Of a stretch of 64,000 bases of DNA, positions 56,161 to 64,000 are shown one piece after another; positions within the stretch are counted from its first letter, which is position 1; each line of letters starts with the position of its first letter. The notes below the pieces were generated by a model, which was not told the DNA's origin, made no database searches, and was given only the letters and a program-made list of their open reading frames with translations. Made by a program: the position numbers and the translations under genes. Source of the stretch: Dermacentor variabilis. Lineage: Eukaryota > Arthropoda > Arachnida > Ixodida > Ixodidae. The DNA is taken from assembly GCF_050947875.1 (NCBI RefSeq), contig NC_134569.1:35178277-35242276 (forward strand), in the 5' to 3' direction.

Positions 56161-57607
56161 CGGATGGATGCTACGAGCGACCCCTTTGGAACAGGGTGAT
56201 GGGTTGTGCCACAAACTCTTCTTATTGTACTGCCTAATGTTCTACCTATCTTTAAAAAAAGAAAGAAAGAAAAAGAACCACGAACAATTCACATCCCTAA
56301 ATTTTCTGACCCCTATTGGCAACTTTGTTTTTGTACGCCTCCGTTGTTTGTCGTTTCCCTACTTTTCTTCCACCAATCTTGTAATCGCCTCTTACTAATC
56401 TCTACTGGGGACATGTTTGATTTCCCCCTGCGCTCGCTGACTACAAGGGCTTCAAGGACGCCAGAGATACCTCAATCGACTGCTGAGCAGATACCTTCCC
56501 ATCCTAATAAAACATGCTCCACACTTTCCCTATAGCTTCGCCGCAGCAAACACATGCTTCTTCTTTCTTGTTGTGTTTCGCTTTATTAGTACGTGTTCTA
56601 AGGCAACGTGATCTTGCTTCGAAAATTAAGGAGCTTCCCTTTGATTTATCATGAATTATTTCTTCCATGGTTTCATTTTTTTTCTCTGAAGTAGTTATTC
56701 ATAGCAGGTTTCTTTTCCATTGCCGCCACCCATGAGATTATTCCAGCCTCTCTGACTTTCCGCTTGGCGCTCTTTGTTGCCATGTTGCTCATCATACCAG
56801 TCGCATACTTGCTGGCAAGCTTCCTAGTTCTTTTTCTCCACTGTGAATCAATGTTTTTCCTGTACAAATATATCAACACTCTCGCATCGCATTTACTTTC
56901 TTCCATGTTCCCTCCGTCGTTCTTCATAAGCAATTTTACTGTGAGCTTCCCTCACTTCCACGCTTGTCCAGCACGTATCACCTTGCACAGCTTCATTTGT
57001 ACTCTACCCGTGAGCACCCAATGCGAGGCGACTCACTGACCTTTGGTTGTCATCGAATCCTGATTGTACTACTCCTGACTTCAAGCAAGCAATTTCTAAG
57101 TGTAAGTCCTGGAGCCATTACACATTTCCACATACTCCGGAGCACCTCGTACCTACTGTATCCCCATAACGCTCTGTGTATCAATGTGGCCGTATTTCTC
57201 TTCCCCTTTGCAGCTATTGTTTTTTCCTGTGTTTCCATATATCTGTTACCTTCGTTTATCCATATACCAAGGTATTTATATTCTTTTACCCGAGATATTT
57301 CCTGGCGCTGCACTGACATCATCACTTAGAGCGCGTACGGTCCCTTTGTCTCGGCCCCTTTGAGTGTGTACGCGCTATAAGTGACGTTCCAAACGGAATA
57401 CCAACTATCCCGTACCGAAACCCTGCTTGTAGTGACACTGTCTGTCAATTGTTTTCATTGAATGCCATAACACCTAATTTTTGAACGCCAACTTTCAGAT
57501 CTAAATTCTCATCTTCCTGTCCACAGATATTAGCCAGACGTTGCATATCATTTTGCTTGTTAGCTAGCAACACAGTGTCGTCCGCATCAAACAAACCTGC
57601 AAGCCAG
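56161..57607 (-). mobile_element. Decayed LINE (L2-like), copy 2
   Basis: Minus-strand relative of the LINE at 14,165-16,713: RT catalytic-box segment (57,607-57,445), thumb (57,325-57,050), C-terminal basic region and zinc knuckle (56,933-56,500), then a 3' UTR. Near the end, CACCCTGTTCCAAAGGGG is the same terminal near-hairpin as in copy 1, followed by a short CATCCATCC tail at 56,161-56,175. The 5' end is cut by another repeat at about 57,608. It is frameshifted and inactive. Confidence 0.78.
56673..57600 (-). pseudogene. LINE copy 2 RT and C-terminal pieces
   Basis: LAGLFDADDTVLLANKQNDM (57,605-57,545) is the catalytic box: ADD is kept but the preceding aromatic reads D. Then LANICGQEDENLDLKVGVQK. 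In another frame VKEYKYLGIWINEGNRYME, IHRALWGYSRYEVLRSMW and KCVMAPGLTLRNCLLE (57,290-57,060). Then DSQWRKRTRKLASKYATGM and KVREAGIISWVAAMEK (56,850-56,700). The same blocks occur in copy 1. Confidence 0.75.
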
Positions 57608-58160
57608 GGGCTTATACAGGAGGGGGGGGTGCGCTTATGGGGCTTCAGCCCCTCCCGAAATTTTTTCGTGCTGTCATACACCGCCGACCAAAACAACCCC
57701 CGGCGCTGCAAATCACGCTGGATTTTGTCTAGAATGTCTTTTTTCACGCTCGAAAATACATTTCAGCGCGAACATTGCGAAATCTGGCTGGATTTCGCGG
57801 CAACGCCCATGCCCCGGCGCGACATACCGCAAGGGGCCCCATCCGAGCACAAAGCTTCAAGGGCGTTTTGATGGCTAGTGGGCTCACCGCGGCATCTCGC
57901 GGAGGCCGCGTAACCTACGGAGCACATGGACTTCAATACCGAAACTTTACGGGTACAAAGTTCTAAAAACTTTTGATGCGAAAGGTGCATTGACATTTAC
58001 AAAGTCATGCTTTAGAATTTTAATTCCGGAACTTTGTGGGTTTAATAATGTTGTAAACATTTGACGCCAAAGGTGCATTGACTTTTCTAAAGTCGTACAT
58101 CAGACCATACAGCTAGACAAGCTAAATCAACAGACTATCAGACAAGTTGACGAAGCACAC
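57608..58160. repeat. Unnamed repeat that truncates LINE copy 2
   Basis: LINE similarity stops abruptly at about 57,608, and a different sequence starts with GGGGCTTATACAGGAGGG and GGGGCTTCAGCCCCTCCCGA. It contains an 87-bp tandem pair (57,939 and 58,026). It is probably an inserted or adjoining repeat of unknown family. Confidence 0.45.
57939..58112. repeat. Diverged tandem pair, about 87-bp unit
   Basis: Both units start CCG(A/G)AACTTT and share AAAGGTGCATTGAC and TAAAGTC blocks at the same offsets. Second unit begins at 58,026. Confidence 0.8.
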
Positions 58161-59172
58161 AGCGAGGTCCAATGAGACGAAGAGTGGTAGTGCTTCATTT
58201 TTGCCGTCATGTCACAGAAAAGAACGTCACCTTTCTTTTTTCACCTGCGCCAAAGCATCCATGTCAAGACACTAAAGCCAGACAAAGTATTTACGTTCTT
58301 ATTGATGTTTCTGCTTTAACTTTTATTCGCGGGGACACATTGAACCTCATGAATATTTTTGTTCTCGCTACCCGCGGGCTGCTGAAGCAAGCCAGAGAGC
58401 ATGCGCTTTTCTCGTGTTGTCCCGACCACCGCGTGGCGCACTTCGATGCGCGTTCGTTTTTCTCTGGACGAGTGGATTTGCCTGTGGCAGAGTTTTGGAC
58501 GCTTTCTGGCTAGCAGACAAGAAAACAAAACAATGGTCGCTCGCCGCCATCACTGTGGGGACTCGACAGATTGCAATGCGCTCGCTTGAGCCCAACCTAT
58601 CCGGAAAGTCTTGTCTCGCCGGTTTAGGATACCGATCAGTATGTGTATGGTTCTCTGTGGACAAAGCGTCTCAAGTTTGCTTCGATATTCCTTCGGTAGC
58701 CGCATTAGGTGCCTAAAGTAGGCAGTCGATTGGGGCCAACATGATTTTCTTTGCGCTTTTTTTTTTCATTTCGGTGCCGCCGCCCCATAAAAGAAAAAAA
58801 AAGACGTTGCGGCGCAGCGAACTGTCGCATGGTGAGAGTTCGCGTTTGTTATTTCTTTTGCGGAAAGGAAAGTAATTAGGTACGGGACGCTTCACTTGCC
58901 TCATACTCTTATTATATTACTGCGATAGCAATTATATGGACACTCCAGGCGCATTCCTGCCATCGCCCTCGCCGTTATGTTCCGTATAAACTCTAAGGCC
59001 AATAACATCGTCACAGCGCACCACATGCTGTATGCGCGGGTGAAAGCGTAGGGGGGTACGGGGGCTGGTAATCCGACCATGGTGGCTCCCACCCCTGACA
59101 CACGGGCACTCTAAAGTCCTTTAGGTAAGGGGACATCTATCGGAAAGGCGTTCAACTGCAGTGACACACGAC
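58161..59172. other. Unassigned
   Basis: No recognised gene. Open frames are about 100 codons or less, overlap on both strands and are not family-like. Confidence 0.45.
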
Positions 59173-59217
59173 AAAGGAGTATCTCCTTTACGGCAAAGTT
59201 CCTTTTCGGGAAAGGAG
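59173..59217. repeat. AAAGGAG inverted-repeat cluster
   Basis: AAAGGAGTATCTCCTTT (59,173-59,189) is a perfect 7-bp palindrome with a 3-base spacer. A third AAAGGAG follows at 59,211-59,217. Its position about 300 bp upstream of the Harbinger MYB-like start would suit terminal or subterminal transposase-binding sites, but this is only inference. Confidence 0.6.
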
Positions 59218-59500
59218 ATGGCGCAACTACTTTTCGAGCGGAAGAGGAGTTATTCTCGCACACAGCGTGCCCAACTCGTCAATAGAAGGAAACCTGCCAC
59301 ACAACTACGGTGCCCATAGGTATTTTTTTTTACCTTGTGAAAATATTTTAATTGTTAGCGGTAATACAATTTGTCGAATAGTGAAGATTTCTTCTAGCTA
59401 TACTCTCAAACGCTCGCATAACGTCGCTAGTGCTGCCATGTTGAATTCCTGCAGTGTCGTCGTCGTTTGCTGCGCGCATGTGGTGTGTTCACGTCGCGAG

Positions 59501-61470
59501 ATGGAGACTACACAATCAGCACCCGCAGGAAATACCCAGAAGAAACCACGCGTCCAGTGGTCCGAAAAGGCGACCTGGACGCTTATAAAGCTGTGGGAGG
59601 ACCACCTGGACGCTTTACGAGGTCACAAACACAACGGCGGGGTGTACGACCAGATTGCCGAAAGCCTCAGCAGCATGGGCCTTCCCCGCACGCGGGCACA
59701 AGTCCACAGTAAAACAGATAACTTGACTCAGACATACAGGTAAGACGTCGATTTATTGTTCTTCTCGCTGTGTGTGGTCGCGAGCGCTGTGCTTGTATGT
59801 TTAGCGTGTGTTTGTGCTTGACAGAGAACTTGATATTTTATCGCTAAAGTCAAAGTTCCGAGATCGGTGCCCTGCGTGGTGTATGGTAGAGCCATGTTGC
59901 GTTATTGAATCAGCTGTGAGTGAAAGCATGCCGACGACAGACAACGTGCAGTGCGTCAGAACAGCTATGTTCGCATATGAAGTGTACGGCCGCAATGCTG
60001 CCGCGAACGCGGCGGCTTCGTACCATGTGTCTCGTGGTGCTTCTCTTTAGGTCAGCCGCGTGTACTCGAGGTTTACAATTTCCACGTGTCTGATGTCTTG
60101 GGAACCATAACCTTAAATACGCTTTAGTCTACACGAAAAAAAAAATATTGAGGCCTTGTGAGGTGAAAAATTGTGCCGTCAATGAAAAGGCACGTTGTTA
60201 CCTCCTGTGCAAACAATAGCTAGGGATGTTTCCGCTTAGCATTTAATTGGAACGACTTTTATTTATTTCGATTCATTACCAAAAAAGCTGCCGTGGTCAA
60301 AAGTACTCGCTTAGTTTGTCACACAGGTGAACTTGCTTTCAGGCAGCAATAAAATTCTGATACGCTTGCATAGTTCGTTTTTTATGTATTTCTACGCTGC
60401 TCATTGTAATGTCCTTGTTTTTGGTGCTTCACAAGTGAAATCGACTGTGATCTTCTTTGTTTTAGAAAACATGAACGAGACCTAACAACTGGGTCTTTGC
60501 CACCGACGTGGCCGTACTTCAACGAAATTAAGAGATTTATTGGTTGTTTACCTATAAACGACTCATCCCTCATGGAGGAGAGCTGCTGCAACAGCAGCAG
60601 TGGCACCGTTGAAAAGGTATGCAATGAATAAACCACCATTGTGCAACTTCCCTGCAATCAGTAAATGCTCATGCATTTACTTACGTAAATGCATCAGCAT
60701 TTACGCTTATGTTTTACCACAATTTGACTCACAGAAGTTTACATTTCTTTTGAGAGAGTTGTGAAACTGTCTCCTCGATTCGGCTGCGCTTTCTTCACAA
60801 GTGAAGTCGCTTTCTGCACTGCCAAATTGAAGAGACCTTTGCTTTGCATGATAAAGGTGCTTTTCTTACTTTAAGCTTGTTTTTTCTTTTTTTGAAGGAT
60901 GCCCCTAGATGCCCAGAAAGGCTGTCGTGTTTGGTGCAATACTGTACTGCATCTTAAAAAAATTCTATCCCCATCTGTGCAGTTCATTTCTTCAATGTAA
61001 TTATCAACAGGTGTGATTGTGGCTATAACGAAGTGGCCGTGTCTGTTACACTTAAGAGGCTGCTATGCGCTGCCTCTGGTGAAATATTTTGCTTGCACTC
61101 TGTGTAGCAGTTTTTTTTTCTTAAATGTTTACAGCTTATCTCTGACATGGAAAGTGGACTCATTTCAGACATGACCGACAGTGAAGGCACATCGGTGCCA
61201 GGAACGCCGGCAGAAGAGCCACCACCACCTTCACCCACCGTACAGTCTGCTCTCAGCCTCGAAGCGAGCACAGCAGAGCTCGTAACGAGGAAGCGACGGC
61301 GGACCACGACGACAGCGACTGAAATTCAAGGTGCCATGCTTGCTGAGCAAAGAATGCTGCGAGAGCAACTTGAACGGGCGCAAGAAACCGAATTCGAGCT
61401 GCGAAGCAAACAGCTGCAGCTGCAAGAAAACCTCGTGAATGCAGTTGTTGGTTTTTTTAGTAAAACTTGA
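59501..61470 (+). CDS. Harbinger MYB/SANT-like DNA-binding protein, three exons
   Basis: Predicted 241 aa from exons 59,501-59,739, 60,466-60,616 and 61,135-61,470. The donors are CAG|GTAAGA and AAG|GTATGC; the acceptors are TTTTAG and TTTACAG; phases match at both joins. Residues 18-80 form the MADF/SANT-like domain: VQWSEKATWTLIKLWEDHLD opens with the spaced tryptophans, then YDQIAESLSSMG and KTDNLTQTYR. Exon 2 continues with KHERDLTTGSLPPTWPYFNE, conserved in Harbinger MYB-like proteins. The C-terminus is acidic and proline-rich, then KRRR (possible nuclear signal) and a coiled-coil-like EQRMLREQLERAQETEFEL tail. The start at 59,501 is the ATG just before the domain; an in-frame upstream ATG at 59,267 is less likely. 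No disabling change is seen. Confidence 0.82.
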
Positions 61471-61563
61471 GGCAGAAAAAATGGTCACTTTGTTTTATTC
61501 ACGAGTGTCAGCACAAAGCACTTGCATTTTGGGGCTCAATTTCTAGAAGTGAGCTACCAAGGT

Positions 61564-63594
61564 CTACACCCTCTGCCTGAAGTAGTCCACGAGTGCAGAG
61601 CGCACACTGGCTGCATTTCCAATTTCAGAATCGCTACTACGCACTGTTTGGGGCAGTTGGTTGTCAGACTGTTGTACTTCCTGGAGCCACTGAAACTGAA
61701 CTGCATCATTCAAATGCTCACAAATGTTGTTGAGCACGCAGCATGCGCGAATCACCAGGCGGGCATTGTCAATATCACATTCCATTCTCTTCGACGTGAA
61801 GCGAAATCTTGCTTTAAGTATCCCAAAAGCGTTTTCTACTATACATCTCGCTCGGCTGATGTGGTAATTGAATGTTCTCTGGTCTTCATTCAGTGGACTG
61901 TTGTGTCCAAATGGTTTAATGAGATCAGAGGTGGGACGGCAACTCCTCCAATTGCAGCAACCGGAGCCTTAAAAAGGGGACTTACAACCATCCGGGAGAG
62001 ACTCGACATTCGGGAAACATGAGAGTCGTGGCTTCTTCCAGGGGCACCCATGTTTATATACCTGAAACGGTACTTGTGGTCCACGAGAGCCAGAAGAATA
62101 ATGCTGTGCCTGCAAAAATGAACATATATACAATAGTCGAGTCAATAAGAACACTTACTGTCTTATTTAAAAGCGGTTGCAATTTTGATGTTAATAGATT
62201 AAGAACAATTCTTGAACGCATTGACAAGACGTTGGGATGGAAAACTGGACATGTTGGTTTGGCATATTGTGAGGTGAAAGGCACTAGACGATACACATAT
62301 CTCTTATTTGTGTCTATGTTCCTGTCACCTCAGAACATTGACATCGGCCTCATATTCAAGTAATTTCCTAACATTAGCCCTATGTGTACAATCTCCTAAA
62401 GCTCTCCTGATTATATCTTTACTGTATATCACGCCAAGTAAATAAATTTGAGGCTATGTTCGTCTTGGTTGCCACGACGCTTCGTAGCATTTGACGGCTC
62501 CTGCAAGCTACCACTGCCAATTTTTTCAGTGAAAATTTTCTGTCGTGATAATGTTTTTAGCTGCTTCAAGGCCTCCAAAGTGAATTGCAACATACTTCTC
62601 CTTCTCGTATACTATAGTTACAGGAACACTTATTAAACTTATTTTCTCGGTAGGCTTTGTTTTTTGTAAGCTTGTAGCGAGGATTTTCTTTTGCATCGCC
62701 GCAATTGCAAAAAATACGCGCGGTTGTACATCCTAGGAAAACAAGTTGCCGGACTCCATTTGTGAGGACAATTACGGTGGTTATTCAACCTAAATGCGGT
62801 GCTGTTAAAATGCGCTTCTAACTTGTAACCCGCACACGCAAAAAGGCACATTAAGCGTATTTCTAAGGTGCATCGAGTACAATGTCTTAGGCACGAAGGT
62901 TAATTACTCAAACAGGCGAAATCAACTTACCATCCCTTATAGTTGTAATAGTCAGTGGCATGTTCTTCCGGTGGTGACACGGGAAAGTGGCAGCCGTCGA
63001 GGGCTCCTACGGCTTGGGGAAAGTCACAGACGGCCATGAATTCGCGAATGTGTTCGTCTATGTCTGCTAGACGCAGCATCTTGAGCCAGTCCTTTTCCAA
63101 GACGGAAATGACGGCTTCGCAAAACTCTCGATAAATGTCATTCACCGTTGATCGTCCGACGCCAAAGACAGTGGCCACGACTCGGTCCTCTGCCACGGAG
63201 CACAGTTTGAATAAGCCGATGGCCACCACTTTTTCCACCGCAATGCACTCGCGCATATTCGTTGTAACCCTCTCCAGCGAAGGACGCAGACATTCCACAA
63301 GATAACGGAAGGTGGCTGGGCTCACTCGAAAACTTTGCTTAAAGTGGCCGTCACCAAGGCAGGGCACTGTGTCTTCAAACCATCGTTCGTTGCGCACGTA
63401 GGTCCACCTTTCGCGGTTGGCGGCTCGAAGGGACAGTGCCGTGGCTGTCAACATAAAGCTGTTCATGATGAGTCGACGTTTGAGGGTTCCACTTTCGCCT
63501 TTGCGGCGTTTATCTCATCTTCAAGGGATACGAGAGCGACAAGCATCAGAGCGACCTCAACTCTTGCTTCGTCGCTAGCGTTTCTCTGAGCCAT
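61564..63594 (-). pseudogene. Harbinger DDE transposase, two exons, missing catalytic block
   Basis: Exon 1 (63,466-62,931) begins MNSFMLTATALSLRAANRER and includes FRVSPATFRYLVECLRP and the HTH-like VFGVGRSTVNDIYREFCEA. It ends with AVGALDGCHFPVSPPEEHAT (first catalytic D) and NYKGW at a G|GTAAGT donor. Exon 2 starts at 62,109 after TTTTTGCAG: HSIILLALVDHKYRFRYINM, GAPGRSHDSHVSRM, then AAIGGVAVPPLI. There the frame shifts directly to LIKPFGHNSPLN. SRARCIVENAFGILKARFRF carries the catalytic E, and the frame ends at 61,564. The stretch that normally holds the second catalytic D is missing. An ATG at 63,594 opens MAQRNASDEARVEVALML in another frame, implying a further 1-base change near 63,515 if that is the true start. 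Confidence 0.85.
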
Positions 63595-64000
63595 GTTGCA
63601 ACTGCGCAGTTCTGTCACGCGATCACAGTTGTTGGAACAACATATTGAATAATACGCGTTACGCCTGCGCGCACGAAGTAAGGGACGACAAAGACGTAAA
63701 AAAGGACAGAAACGTGGGCATCACCAGAATGAACAGCACGCACAGCCAAACACCGGCTTCACATAGTCGCTGGACCAAGTTAAATGGCTGCTAACAACGC
63801 AAAACACAAATAAAATAAACGACTATACGCATTATTAGCCATCAACAATGAAAAAAATATATTTTTAGGTTCTACAGTAGCTAAGCGTTATTAAATACGC
63901 AGCTTTTTAAGAATGTTTTCTCTCTTGTCGCTTTAACATCCAGCGCTATTTTTCTTGCGGCGTTCATCTGAGGAACTACCTAAAGAAGTTAAGTGCGGTG
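63595..64000. other. Right edge, unassigned
   Basis: Upstream flank of the transposase gene. It should hold the promoter and perhaps the right TIR, but no inverted match to 58.9-59.5 kb was found beyond a short TTTAGGTA block shared in inverse orientation (about 59,120 and about 63,980), too short to trust. Confidence 0.4.

Larger units (their letters stand above)
59501..63594. mobile_element. PIF/Harbinger transposon with two convergent genes
   Basis: The element has the two hallmark genes of PIF/Harbinger transposons, a MYB/SANT-like DNA-binding protein on the plus strand (59,501-61,470) and a DDE transposase on the minus strand (63,594-61,564), placed tail to tail with 93 bp between stops. 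In this superfamily the MYB-like partner brings the transposase to the nucleus and to the TIRs. I could not find the TIRs; the limits given are those of the genes. The right TIR may lie in the remaining 400 bp or beyond the window. The MYB-like gene is intact and the transposase is not. Confidence 0.88.

Noticed and set aside
1..64000. CRISPR arrays, bacterial operons, rRNA, or an intact viral genome
   Set aside because: No regularly spaced repeats, no rRNA blocks, and all RT-bearing segments fit animal LINE, Penelope or Gypsy elements.

Overview
The window looks like intergenic DNA of a hard (ixodid, probably metastriate) tick. The evidence is an animal-type repeat landscape: several copies of a tRNA-derived SINE that I recognise as the tick Ruka-type family, arthropod LINEs of several clades, a Penelope-like element, a Gypsy LTR retrotransposon, a mariner and a PIF/Harbinger transposon. 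There are no bacterial-style operons, and I found no rRNA and no intact tRNA gene. No host protein-coding gene can be called with confidence. One weak multi-exon candidate (about 31.16-33.08 kb) is listed with low confidence.

Layout. 1-5 kb: a decayed CGTCAT-type minisatellite, an 88-bp-spaced direct repeat, then mostly unassignable DNA. 5.1-8.5 kb: a Penelope-like retroelement on the minus strand (RT plus GIY-YIG), itself split by a 0.39-kb insertion. 8.5-12.3 kb: a 5'-truncated LINE with endonuclease, RT and RNase H domains on the plus strand, followed by a second LINE 3' end with a different pentanucleotide tail. 14.2-16.7 kb: a decayed LINE carrying a Ruka SINE with clear target-site duplications. 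18.0-21.1 kb: a three-level nest: a plus-strand LINE RT interrupted by a minus-strand CR1/L2-like RT, which is split at its FADD box by an internally deleted mariner. 21.6-23.5 kb: an RTE-type LINE bounded on both sides by (TA)n. 26-31 kb: SINEs and a 500-bp MITE with 45-bp terminal inverted repeats and TTA target duplications. 33.57-38.0 kb: a complete-ended but internally damaged Gypsy element with 148-bp LTRs and an ATAT target duplication. 38-56 kb: mostly unassigned DNA with SINEs and low-copy repeats. 56.2-57.6 kb: a second, opposite-strand copy of the 14.2-16.7 kb LINE family. 59.5-63.6 kb: a two-gene PIF/Harbinger transposon.

How the parts relate. Almost all recognisable coding sequence belongs to mobile elements, and nearly every copy is broken by frameshifts, nonsense codons, deletions or later insertions. 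The exception is the MYB/SANT-like protein of the Harbinger element: its three exons join in frame to a full-length 241-aa protein, while the convergent transposase gene has lost the segment that normally holds the second catalytic aspartate. The most informative structures are the nested insertions, where target-site duplications give relative ages.
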